NCBI GenBank assembly: GCA_964516765.1
Contig: CAZEWZ010000004.1
Coordinates: forward strand, 51,968-115,967
Source: CAZEWZ01 sp964516765
Lineage (GTDB): Bacteria > Bacteroidota > Bacteroidia > Flavobacteriales > UBA7430
Direction of reading: 5' to 3'
Length of the DNA: 64,000 nucleotides
In this document: positions 35,669 through 44,435 of the stretch, in pieces
How positions within the stretch are numbered: the stretch's first letter is position 1
Layout: each line of letters opens with the position of its first letter
Translations under genes and position numbers: made by a program
The notes under the pieces: generated by a model
Seen by the model: only the letters and a program-made list of their open reading frames with translations
Databases searched by the model: none
What the model was told of the DNA's origin: nothing

Positions 35669-38600
35669 CTACTTAATCACTTGAAGACGTTTAGCGATTT
35701 TTTCATGTTCTGATTGCAACTTATAAACGTAGGTTCCAGGCTCTAAGGGCTGAACATTGATTGGGACAGAATGATAACCTGCGTTTTTAAAGCCGCTTGA
35801 AAGCACTTGTATTTCCTCACCTAAAATATTATACAAGCTTAGATACATGTCCTGAGACTCGTTAACATAAAAAGTTATTACAGTTTCCCCCTGCGCAGGA
35901 TTAGGAACAGAGTTATAAAGTGCTGTATTCTTTTTTTCATCGCTTAAAGTCATCAATTCAATTAATACAAGGCCGTCCTGCTTAAAATTAGACTCAGAAG
36001 ATACCTGCGAGATGGATAAGCCTTGCTCAACATTATATTCATGAGAGTAAAAAGACATTCTCCATTCTTCTGCAGCATACAAACCATCTTTATCGTCGGT
36101 CGTTTGGTCATCTCCCCAGAGAGTAACTATCGTGGTAGGTAAGGTAATTCTGGATGCTCCTACTAAAAGTCCTTCTGCATCATAAATATATACTTCATCA
36201 TCCAAAGAAGGGGAGACTGGCCAAGCCTGCTTTGGAATAATCAAGTGCATATTAGAACCAGTATTTAGCTCAAAATGAATTTCTCTTGTTTGGTTATCAA
36301 TAGTCTCTAAAGCATGACCTCTGTATTGGATCTGGTTAGAAAGATATTGCAAATCTCTGTCTGCGGTCATTTTTACTTGATATCCTTGTCCTGAATTCAT
36401 ATCCCCAATTCCGTTGAAACCCCAATCGGGAAGATAGGCTGACCCCATTGAGTTTTTGACAATCACAACCATATCCGAAATATCCTCAAAAACGGCATCT
36501 GCTGCGGCAGGGGTATTTCTTAGATAAGAAATCATATTCCATCCTGCATTTAAGCTAATGGGGGTTTGCTCTGGCATAATCACAAGACCAGTCATTTCCA
36601 TTATTTGAGGGCTATTCATTTTAATTTGGTATCCTTGGAGGTTGTCCCAATCTCCAATTGCGTTGTATCCCCAATCAGGAAGGTAAGCCATCCCAAGATT
36701 ATTTTTGATAATAACAATCTCGCTCGTGAATGGCATTGTGAGCAATTGAATATCCATATTAGCTGATTCCAAATAAGAAGATACCATGTTCCAACCAGGT
36801 AATAGAATAATTTCTTGGGTTCCTCCATTTGCGTAAACACAACTTTGGTCACTGACATTAGCTAAAGCTTCAAAATTAGATGCATTCTGATCCATACATC
36901 CTAATAAAATTTCACATACTTGATTCACACCAAAGCTTGATTTTGTTCCCGCTGTTCCGGAAACTATCTTCTTTCCTTCTATAATGATAGACCAATTTAA
37001 TGACGCTACTCCACCGTATTCCGGAACATTAAACAAATAGCACCCATTTGATAAGCAAAAATATTCCGTCCCTTCAAAGCCTTGATCAAGGGTTCCTGAA
37101 GACTGATAAGAAGCGTCAAAATTAGATAAATTAAAATCTAGACCTTCCCATCCATTACCTTCTGAACCGAGTAAATTGACCTCTACCAGCATTTCATAAA
37201 ATTCACAAGAAATAAATTCACAAGTTCCATCATCATCTGTTGCCTGATCATTAAAGTTAATAGCTTCCGAGTCGGTACAACCTAACTCGACAAGGTACTC
37301 ACAAGATCCGTCTTCGGTATTTGCATCAGGAGTATAATTTAATGCCAAGGCGTCCATACATCCAAAAACAATAATTTCTGCGCCATCACATCCAGTAAAT
37401 GTGCCAGAATAAACATACTCAAAAGAAGAGCCAGAAAATACTTGAGCTCCGCATACATAGAAATGAAATTCTCCATTGCCTGCACCACTAGTTAACCCAT
37501 CTCCATAACTGTCGTAAAGACTAAATGTAATCGATTCCTCATTAGCTACACAAACCGAGTCTGTGTATAGAGTATCTGCTTGTTCAAAAATATTTGATGC
37601 AAACAAAGTATCTCCCTCAAAAGTAATTAAATCCCAAGAGGTTTCTCCAGGATACGGGTCGGTTTGCAATGCCATTACAACCATATTCAATCCTGACTCA
37701 CAAAGTATAGGATATTCGCAAGACCCGTCGTCTGAGGTCGCAAGCTCATTGAAGTTTAAAGCGTCAAGACTGGTACATCCAAATAGGAAGTCGCAGACAG
37801 TATTCACTGCAAAATATTGTTGATAAGGAGATGTCCCACTGAGAACAATATTTCCCTCATCGTCTTCAAGTTCCCAAGTAATTTCTTCTTGCCAAGTTCC
37901 ACCGTCAACAGATATTAAATAACAGTCGTCATTTAAACAAAAAGCACTAATACTTTCCGAACCTGTATCCATGGTGGTTTGGTATAATACTGTTTGGTCA
38001 ACATTGATCGCCATGAAGTTATTCCCATTCCAACCATCCCCGTAGCTATCGTGCAGATGCAAAACATACAATTGATCACTCTCATCACAAACGATTGTAT
38101 ACTGACAAGAATCATCATTATTTGTAGCCAGGGCATTGAAATTTAATGCAAGTGGGTCTGTACATCCATAAATAGGATAGATACATGAACCATCACTAAA
38201 ATCTGCAGATTCTAAAAAGTTAATAGCTAGAGTATCCATGCATCCAAAATTAACCTCACATTCTGTTAAAAAACTAAAAGGTTGAATGTCAGGACAAACT
38301 CCACTGAGGAAAACATCTGGAAATCCTGCAGAAGATATCTCCCATGAAATTTCGTAAGGCCATGGATTTTCATCTGGTACACTAATCACGTAGCAACCAG
38401 GTGACAGGCAGATTAGATCCGTATCATCATTACCACTTTCTAAAGTTCCTGTTGCAATTGTGTCTCCCAATTCATTAAAAAGATAATAATTATTACCATT
38501 CCACCCGTCTCCATAAGAATCGAGCAGATCAATTTGTGCAACCCACTCTAAACCTTCTATACAGTACTCACAAGAGCCATCTTCAGTATTGGCATACTCA

Positions 38601-40357
38601 TCAAAATTTAACGCGAAAGCATCCGTACAACCCAAATTAGGGAATTCACAGGTGCCGTCATCAAAAGTGGCCGTTTCGCTATAATTAAGTGCTATAGGAT
38701 CTATACAGCCATACACAGGCAAGACCACATTGTAATTTATATTGGGCATTAAGGGGTTTAGTAATGAATAATCTCCATCTAGAACCTGGTCTAACCAAGG
38801 ATTTCCTCCTGAGTAGGGTAATTCTATCAATTGGCTTATTCCATCATATGTGAAATACAATGTGGTCAATAAAGTGGCCTCAAATGTTCCTGAAACCGTT
38901 GGAATCCCATTAATTCCCAAACAAGAGTTCCCAACAGGAAAAGTGCAAGATTGAGGTTCACAAGCCCAATTTAATCCCAGAGGTAATCCCTGAATATCGT
39001 TTACTATAAGAGAATCTGGATATACAATTTCCCCATTGAAATTAATAGTTTCTGTAAGCAAAAATTGAACAGGTTCGTTGAAGAACTCATTTAAAAATGC
39101 GCTTGGCATTACTACTTGATTAGCTCCTACAACAACTTGGTCTGAAAAGTTAAAACCTAAATCAATAGCATCAAGGTCTGGGCTACATATATCACTGATT
39201 GAGGAACCGTCAAATTCGGAAGCAGAAATAACCTCTTCATCCTCAAATTCAAATAAAACATATACAACATTGTTGGAAAAATCAATTTCATATTGAGGGA
39301 TATAGTTGTCTGTTTCCATATTTGTAGAAACCGCCAATACATATTCTCCATCATACAAGTCTGTGATGTCTACCCACTGACAAGAAATACCTGAACCATA
39401 TGTATCCGAACAACCTGCACTAATTCCCATGGTTGAGCAACCATAGGTGAAAACACATGAAGGGTAATTTGCTCCTTCGGGAGCTTCACTAGATATTGCT
39501 CCCCCTAAATCCATTACGCACCATCCATTTTTGTGACCGATCCCAAGAGGTTCTAAGTTTGGATATGTATATATCTGATAATTGGCATAGCCTTCGAAAT
39601 GTGCATGACCGTGGCAATCATCCCAATAAAAATTAGGGTTTAAATTTTCTGCACCGCCTGTTTGTCCAATAAAAAAGTCTTGATTTCCATAGTTGGAAAT
39701 AGACGTGGTAAAACGCAATGTTGTTCTGTCTCCAATCCCGGTAATACAACCTTCTGCTACCAGACATTCGTCGGTACTTGAAAAACTATTTACTTCTAAA
39801 GAGTTTAATATCGTCGCGGTAGAAACTTGTAGATCAGGACCATTTAAACAGTTGCCGTCGTCAAAAGTTGCGAGTGCATAATAATTAACCGCATTAGCAT
39901 CGGTACATCCGGGAATTAGACCTAAACAAGTTGCTTGAGCTTGAGCGTAGGTTTCACAACCTTCGGCATTGGAAAGAATGTTTACCAAACCTATAGTCCC
40001 TATATCCAAAGCAAGTTGCCACCCCAAGCCCGCGCAACATTCACTCAGTAAATCATTATTATAAATATTAATTTCAAGAGCATTCATAAGGTTACCCAAA
40101 AACTCAATGGATTCTATCGATGTATCGTAAATACTGATACTTCCGGAAATCGAGGTCAAATTGGATAAAGGAAGTATCGAATTTATATCTTCCCCAGTAA
40201 TATTTAAATTTCCATAAAAAAGCTCGCACATGGAAATCGAGTTAAGTTCTTCTTGAGAAGTAATAAATGTCGATTCATTTTGCGTGCCACATTGAGCAAG
40301 AGTGAATTGACTAGTACAAGACAAAAAGATTATTAAAAAAGTATAAAATGTTTTCAT
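35669..40357 (-). CDS. Large T9SS-exported protein with lysyl-oxidase-like domain
   Basis: 1562 residues. Order: signal peptide (1-22); receptor-L-domain-like region (about 25-110); first GCTD repeat (150-170); lysyl-oxidase-like domain (about 175-372); Ig-like region; further GCxD-type cysteine-bracketed repeats (nine in all) alternating with four DSYGDGWNGN-type domains; two domains with GWNMxSYL and YLPDWGFNGIGD (about 1190-1340); T9SS sorting domain (about 1480-1562, with SVPNPAQGETVITF, YNILGEEI, GTYVYKL). In the oxidase domain, copper histidines H249, H251 and H253 lie in WDDCHGHAHF. K276 in GHKNGWC and Y320 in GCSDTY match the human Lys320/Tyr355 quinone pair. It may oxidise lysine amines at the cell surface. 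Start at the only suitable ATG; the oxidase assignment is from motif conservation only. Confidence 0.85.
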   Translation of the reverse strand: MKTFYTFLIIFLSCTSQFTLAQCGTQNESTFITSQEELNSISMCELFYGNLNITGEDINSILPLSNLTSISGSISIYDTSIESIEFLGNLMNALEINIYNNDLLSECCAGLGWQLALDIGTIGLVNILSNAEGCETYAQAQATCLGLIPGCTDANAVNYYALATFDDGNCLNGPDLQVSTATILNSLEVNSFSSTDECLVAEGCITGIGDRTTLRFTTSISNYGNQDFFIGQTGGAENLNPNFYWDDCHGHAHFEGYANYQIYTYPNLEPLGIGHKNGWCVMDLGGAISSEAPEGANYPSCVFTYGCSTMGISAGCSDTYGSGISCQWVDITDLYDGEYVLAVSTNMETDNYIPQYEIDFSNNVVYVLFEFEDEEVISASEFDGSSISDICSPDLDAIDLGFNFSDQVVVGANQVVMPSAFLNEFFNEPVQFLLTETINFNGEIVYPDSLIVNDIQGLPLGLNWACEPQSCTFPVGNSCLGINGIPTVSGTFEATLLTTLYFTYDGISQLIELPYSGGNPWLDQVLDGDYSLLNPLMPNINYNVVLPVYGCIDPIALNYSETATFDDGTCEFPNLGCTDAFALNFDEYANTEDGSCEYCIEGLEWVAQIDLLDSYGDGWNGNNYYLFNELGDTIATGTLESGNDDTDLICLSPGCYVISVPDENPWPYEISWEISSAGFPDVFLSGVCPDIQPFSFLTECEVNFGCMDTLAINFLESADFSDGSCIYPIYGCTDPLALNFNALATNNDDSCQYTIVCDESDQLYVLHLHDSYGDGWNGNNFMAINVDQTVLYQTTMDTGSESISAFCLNDDCYLISVDGGTWQEEITWELEDDEGNIVLSGTSPYQQYFAVNTVCDFLFGCTSLDALNFNELATSDDGSCEYPILCESGLNMVVMALQTDPYPGETSWDLITFEGDTLFASNIFEQADTLYTDSVCVANEESITFSLYDSYGDGLTSGAGNGEFHFYVCGAQVFSGSSFEYVYSGTFTGCDGAEIIVFGCMDALALNYTPDANTEDGSCEYLVELGCTDSEAINFNDQATDDDGTCEFISCEFYEMLVEVNLLGSEGNGWEGLDFNLSNFDASYQSSGTLDQGFEGTEYFCLSNGCYLFNVPEYGGVASLNWSIIIEGKKIVSGTAGTKSSFGVNQVCEILLGCMDQNASNFEALANVSDQSCVYANGGTQEIILLPGWNMVSSYLESANMDIQLLTMPFTSEIVIIKNNLGMAYLPDWGYNAIGDWDNLQGYQIKMNSPQIMEMTGLVIMPEQTPISLNAGWNMISYLRNTPAAADAVFEDISDMVVIVKNSMGSAYLPDWGFNGIGDMNSGQGYQVKMTADRDLQYLSNQIQYRGHALETIDNQTREIHFELNTGSNMHLIIPKQAWPVSPSLDDEVYIYDAEGLLVGASRITLPTTIVTLWGDDQTTDDKDGLYAAEEWRMSFYSHEYNVEQGLSISQVSSESNFKQDGLVLIELMTLSDEKKNTALYNSVPNPAQGETVITFYVNESQDMYLSLYNILGEEIQVLSSGFKNAGYHSVPINVQPLEPGTYVYKLQSEHEKIAKRLQVIK

Positions 40358-40440
40358 AGTGGTGAATCTAAATCTTGATCATAGACCTCAAAAGTCATTC
40401 CAACTTTTAAAGAGAAAATAGTTTCTACGAAAAGAAAAAA

Positions 40441-40538
40441 AGGGCAAGCTACTTAAATCACAGTGCTCAACCCTCTACCCTTGCTGCGTTCCCACCCTGG
40501 GGGAATTCGAGGGGAGCGACTTGTCTAAGACTTGCCCC
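40441..40538 (-). ncRNA. ffs: Bacterial signal recognition particle RNA (4.5S type)
   Basis: On the minus strand the 5' end GGGGCAAG pairs with the 3' end CTTGCCCT, forming a closed hairpin of about 98 nt. The apical part carries the conserved SRP domain IV asymmetric loop: CAGGGTGGGAACGCAGCAAG followed by GGTA. The RNA binds Ffh for co-translational targeting. A run of T follows the closing stem, which would terminate transcription, and a perfect TAnnTTTG element precedes the 5' end by 3 nt. Confidence 0.88.
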
Positions 40539-40541
40539 ACA

Positions 40542-40549
40542 CAAATATA
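40542..40549 (-). promoter_or_regulatory. Putative -7 promoter element of the SRP RNA gene
   Basis: TATATTTG on the minus strand ends 3 nt before the predicted 5' GGGGC of the SRP RNA, which fits a start site at the first paired base. Confidence 0.6.
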
Positions 40550-40652
40550 CACTTCTTTGCACTTTTAAGAGCCACAAAATATATATTTTGTGATTGATCA
40601 TTAGCAAAAAAGTTTTATTGGCTGAATAAAAATTCAAAAATTTATTTCTAGA

Positions 40653-42194
40653 TTAAAGCTTAGCTAGGTTATGCCTAAGACTTACAGCAGAGTCAATAAT
40701 ACCCCTTAAAGATTCAATAGAAACTCGCTCCTGGGACATGTTGTCTCTATGACGGATCGTGACACAGCCGTCTGAGCTGCTGTCATTGTCAATAGTTATA
40801 CAAAAAGGAGTTCCGTTTGCATCTTGACGGCGGTAACGACGACCAATAGAATCTTTTTCTTCAATGACGCAATTAAATTCGACCTTCAAATCATCAAATA
40901 TTTTTCTTGCCAATTCAGGCATCCCGTCTTTTTTGGTCAATGGAAGAATGGCTGCTTTTACTGGAGCCAAAACTGGAGGCAAAGCCAATACGATTCTGAT
41001 TTCATTTTCTCCTAGCTTTTCTTCTGTGTATGCATTGCACATAGTCAATAAGAACATTCGATCTACCCCGATGGAGGTTTCTACAACATAAGGCGTGTAG
41101 CTATCATTGATCTCAGGATCAAAGTAGGTGACTTTTCTTCCAGAAGCCTCTTGGTGCGCTTTTAGATCGAAGTCTGTTCGTGAATGAATCCCTTCAACTT
41201 CTTTGAAGCCAAAGGGAAATTGAAATTCTATATCGGAAGCGGCATTAGCATAATGAGCCAATTTTTCATGGTCGTGAAATCTGTAATTTTTCTGATCTAC
41301 GCCCAACGAAAGGTGCCAACGATGACGAGCTTCCTTCCAGTGCTCATACCACTTAATCTCATCTCCTGGGCGAACAAAAAACTGCATTTCCATTTGTTCG
41401 AATTCTCGCATTCGGAAGATAAATTGACGTGCTACAATTTCATTTCTAAAAGCCTTACCTATTTGGGCTATCCCAAAAGGAATCTTCATGCGTGCAGTCT
41501 TTTGCACATTTAAAAAATTCACAAAAATTCCTTGGGCAGTTTCTGGTCTCAACCAAAGATCATTAGAGCCTTCAGTTGTGGCACCCATTTTTGTACCAAA
41601 CATAAGGTTAAACTGACGCACATCGGTCCAATTACAGGTTCCTGAAACAGGGCATTTAATCTCTAATTCTTCTATTAAAGCCTTTACATCAGCTAAATCA
41701 TCTTTGGCGAGACTCCCATTAAGTCGCTTAGAAATATGGGCCATTTTTTCCTTGTAGCCTAGAACTCTAGGGTTTGTGTCGAGAAATTGTACTTCATCAA
41801 AAGCCTCACCAAATCGCTTGAAAGCTTTTTTCACTTCTTTAGCAATTTTAGATTCTATTTTAGCCATGTAGTCTTCTACCAAAACATCGGCTCGGTATCT
41901 TTTCTTTGAGTCTTTATTATCAACAAGTGGATCGTTGAATGCATCTACGTGCCCAGAGGCTTTCCATATACTAGGATGCATAAAAATGGCAGAATCTATA
42001 CCAACTATGTTTTCATTCATTTTAACCATCGAAGCCCACCAATAATCTTTGATATTCTTTTTGAGCTCTGAGCCGTTGGACCCATAGTCATATACTGCGG
42101 CTAAGCCGTCATAGAGTTCACTAGATTGAAAAACATACCCATACTCCTTGGAATGAGCAATTACTTTTTTGAAAACATCATCTTGGTTTGCCAT
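40653..42194 (-). CDS. glyS: Glycyl-tRNA synthetase (class II, single-chain alpha2 type)
   Basis: Charges tRNA-Gly. From the ATG at 42194 it has 513 residues, the usual length for this eukaryote/archaea-like glycyl-tRNA synthetase in Bacteroidota. The frame is open further upstream to 42296, but that extension overlaps the preceding gene and encodes an unrelated hydrophobic segment. Family segments: YGYVFQSSELYDGLAAVYDYG at the N-terminus, LRPETAQGIFVNF, RNEIVARQFIFRMREFEQME, and VVETSIGVDRMFLLTMCNAY. It probably shares a transcript with the polyprenyl synthetase gene 85 nt upstream. Confidence 0.94.
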   Translation of the reverse strand: MANQDDVFKKVIAHSKEYGYVFQSSELYDGLAAVYDYGSNGSELKKNIKDYWWASMVKMNENIVGIDSAIFMHPSIWKASGHVDAFNDPLVDNKDSKKRYRADVLVEDYMAKIESKIAKEVKKAFKRFGEAFDEVQFLDTNPRVLGYKEKMAHISKRLNGSLAKDDLADVKALIEELEIKCPVSGTCNWTDVRQFNLMFGTKMGATTEGSNDLWLRPETAQGIFVNFLNVQKTARMKIPFGIAQIGKAFRNEIVARQFIFRMREFEQMEMQFFVRPGDEIKWYEHWKEARHRWHLSLGVDQKNYRFHDHEKLAHYANAASDIEFQFPFGFKEVEGIHSRTDFDLKAHQEASGRKVTYFDPEINDSYTPYVVETSIGVDRMFLLTMCNAYTEEKLGENEIRIVLALPPVLAPVKAAILPLTKKDGMPELARKIFDDLKVEFNCVIEEKDSIGRRYRRQDANGTPFCITIDNDSSSDGCVTIRHRDNMSQERVSIESLRGIIDSAVSLRHNLAKL

Positions 42195-42279
42195 AGCAAC
42201 AAAAGTAAGAAATAGAATCGTAGCAATGAAAGTAGAGGCCAAGATGATTCTTGGTGTAAAAAGAAAAAATATTGAAGAT

Positions 42280-43254
42280 TTATTTTTTTCGCTCAATCAC
42301 GAACTTCACTAAATCGAGCAGCGACTCCTTAGTTTGGGATGAAGGAATATCTCCCAGAATCTCAAGAGCTTTATCTTGGTATTCATACATTCTCTTTTGC
42401 GCATATTCAAGCCCACCCATCTGCTTTACAAAATCGATTACCTCAGCAACTTTTTTAGGATTGTCATAATGTTTTTTTGTGATGCGCATCATCTTTCTTC
42501 GTGTCGAACTATCGGATACTTGAAGAGCATATATAAGAGGAAGAGTCCTTTTCTTTTCTTTGATATCTATGCCTACAGGTTTTCCAAGAATTCCCTGTTT
42601 TTGATAATCGAAAAGGTCGTCCTTGATTTGGAAAGCAATTCCGATGGCTTCACCAAATGCCCACATCTTTTTTATTAATGCTTCATCTTTTGTCACAGAT
42701 GCACAACCAACAGCACAGCATGCCGCAATCAAAGAAGCAGTTTTTTTTCTGATGATTTCAAAATAGACCTCCTCAACAATATCTAACCTTCTCGCCTTTT
42801 CGATTTGAAGCAATTCACCCTCGCTCATTTCTTCAACAGCTCGAGAGGTAATCTTCAATAAGTGATAATCTTCATTTTTAACGGCCAAAAGCAAACCTTT
42901 AGAAAGAAGAAAGTCGCCCACCAAAACTGCAATTTTATTTTTCCATAATGCATTCACCGAAAAAAATCCGCGTCGCAAATTGGCATCGTCTACGACATCG
43001 TCATGAACCAGGGTTGCCGTGTGGAGCAATTCAATCATGGAAGCACCTCGAAAGGTACTCTCATTAATCTCCCCACATAGTTTTGCAGAAAGGAATACAA
43101 ACATCGGACGCATTTGCTTTCCTTTTCGCTTGACAATGTAGTAAGTAATTTTATCTAGTAGAGAAACTTTGCTGGATACTGACGCCTTGAATTTGGATTC
43201 AAAAGAATCCATTTCCTTTTTGATTGGAACTTTTATTTGGTTGATCAGTGACAT
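42280..43254 (-). CDS. Polyprenyl (trans-isoprenyl) diphosphate synthase
   Basis: Chain-elongating isoprenyl synthase, likely making the side chain of menaquinone or a similar quinone. The 324 residues contain both aspartate-rich motifs: LVHDDVVDDANLRRG (DDVVDD at 85-90) and QIKDDLFDYQ near 210. GKQMRP is the substrate-binding region. Chain length cannot be set by eye. A TAnnTTTG element ends 5 nt before the ATG, so the message is predicted leaderless. Confidence 0.92.
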   Translation of the reverse strand: MSLINQIKVPIKKEMDSFESKFKASVSSKVSLLDKITYYIVKRKGKQMRPMFVFLSAKLCGEINESTFRGASMIELLHTATLVHDDVVDDANLRRGFFSVNALWKNKIAVLVGDFLLSKGLLLAVKNEDYHLLKITSRAVEEMSEGELLQIEKARRLDIVEEVYFEIIRKKTASLIAACCAVGCASVTKDEALIKKMWAFGEAIGIAFQIKDDLFDYQKQGILGKPVGIDIKEKKRTLPLIYALQVSDSSTRRKMMRITKKHYDNPKKVAEVIDFVKQMGGLEYAQKRMYEYQDKALEILGDIPSSQTKESLLDLVKFVIERKK

Positions 43255-43259
43255 TAAGG

Positions 43260-43267
43260 CAAAGGTA
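43260..43267 (-). promoter_or_regulatory. Putative -7 promoter element of the polyprenyl synthase gene (leaderless)
   Basis: TACCTTTG followed by 5 nt and then the ATG. As at uvrC, the start codon would be at or next to +1. Confidence 0.5.
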
Positions 43268-43347
43268 AGTATTATTGTTTTCTAAACAGACCCTTATTGG
43301 TAATCTAAAATGCAAATGTTCTCGGATAAAAAAGGAATGATTAAGTG

Positions 43348-44391
43348 CTATTTTTTATTGGCTAGCTGTCCACAAGCGGCATCAATATCTTTTCCACGGC
43401 TTCTTCGAATATTAACAATTACACCCCGTTCTTCGATATATTCTTTAAAAGCATCTACTTTTTCTGGATGCGCTTGTTTGAATTCTGCTCCATCGATGGG
43501 ATTGTATTCTATAAGATTCACTTTACAGGGAATATGTTTACAAAACTCATATAATTCATGCGCATCAGTTAATTCATCATTGAATCCATCAAAAATAATA
43601 TATTCGTAAGTGACACGTGTTTGAGTTTTATCATAAAAATATTTTAACGCTTTGGCCAAAACTTCCAGGTTGTTAGTCTCATTAATTCCCATGATTTTAT
43701 TCCGCTTTTCATCATTCGCAGCATGAAGTGAAAGGGCAAGGTTAAACTTAACCTGGTCATCCGCAAGCCTCTCAATCATTCGAGCTACGCCAGCTGTAGA
43801 AACGGTAATTCTTTTCGGAGACATACCCAAACCTTCTTTCGAGGTTATCATATCAATAGATGCCAAAACATTTTTGTAGTTTAACAAGGGTTCGCCCATC
43901 CCCATATATACAATGTTTGAAAGCGCTTGGCCATTGTGCTTAAGGGCCTGGTCGCGAATAATTCGAACTTGATCATAAATTTCATCTGCATGAATATTTC
44001 GCATTCTCTTTAACTTGCCCGTGGCACAGAAAGCGCAAGCCAAGCTACAGCCTACTTGTGAAGAAATACATGCGGTCATGCGGTTATCTGCTGGTATTAA
44101 AACTCCCTCGCAAATCTTATCGTCGAATAAGCGGAAAGCATTTTTTATGGTGCCATCATTACTAAATTGGACATCGTCTACCTTAACAGCATTAATACAA
44201 AAATGTTCTTTCAATAAATCTCTTGTGGGCAATGAAAGATTGGTCATCTGATCAAAATCTGTCGCAGACTTTTTCCAAATCCACTCATACACTTGTTTGG
44301 CTCTAAAGGCTTTTTCACCTTTTGAAACAAAATAGGCCTTCAGCTTTTCTTTTGAAAAAGCGCGAATGTCTTGTTTGGTGTCCATTTTCAT
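43348..44391 (-). CDS. rlmN: 23S rRNA / tRNA adenine-C2 methyltransferase RlmN
   Basis: Radical-SAM enzyme that methylates C2 of A2503 in 23S rRNA (and A37 of some tRNAs). The 347 residues include the [4Fe-4S] cluster cysteines C115, C119 and C122 in CSLACAFC, preceded by CISSQVG. MGMGEPLLNY and the methyl-accepting cysteine near the C-terminus (DAACGQLA) follow. M1 (44391) and M3 (44385) are both possible starts. It is divergent from the amidohydrolase gene. Confidence 0.95.
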   Translation of the reverse strand: MKMDTKQDIRAFSKEKLKAYFVSKGEKAFRAKQVYEWIWKKSATDFDQMTNLSLPTRDLLKEHFCINAVKVDDVQFSNDGTIKNAFRLFDDKICEGVLIPADNRMTACISSQVGCSLACAFCATGKLKRMRNIHADEIYDQVRIIRDQALKHNGQALSNIVYMGMGEPLLNYKNVLASIDMITSKEGLGMSPKRITVSTAGVARMIERLADDQVKFNLALSLHAANDEKRNKIMGINETNNLEVLAKALKYFYDKTQTRVTYEYIIFDGFNDELTDAHELYEFCKHIPCKVNLIEYNPIDGAEFKQAHPEKVDAFKEYIEERGVIVNIRRSRGKDIDAACGQLANKK

Positions 44392-44412
44392 CGCCGCTAA
44401 GATAGGTATTCT

Positions 44413-44420
44413 TAACTTTG
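44413..44420 (+). promoter_or_regulatory. Putative -7 promoter element of the amidohydrolase gene
   Basis: TAACTTTG, 15 nt before the ATG at 44436. It covers the alternative TTG start at 44418 and so argues for the ATG. Confidence 0.55.
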
Positions 44421-44435
44421 CTAAAATTTCTAGAT

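Noticed and set aside
42195..42296. N-terminal hydrophobic extension of glycyl-tRNA synthetase
   Set aside because: The frame is open, but it overlaps the end of the polyprenyl synthase gene. The family begins at MANQDDVFKK, and a membrane segment makes no sense for this enzyme.
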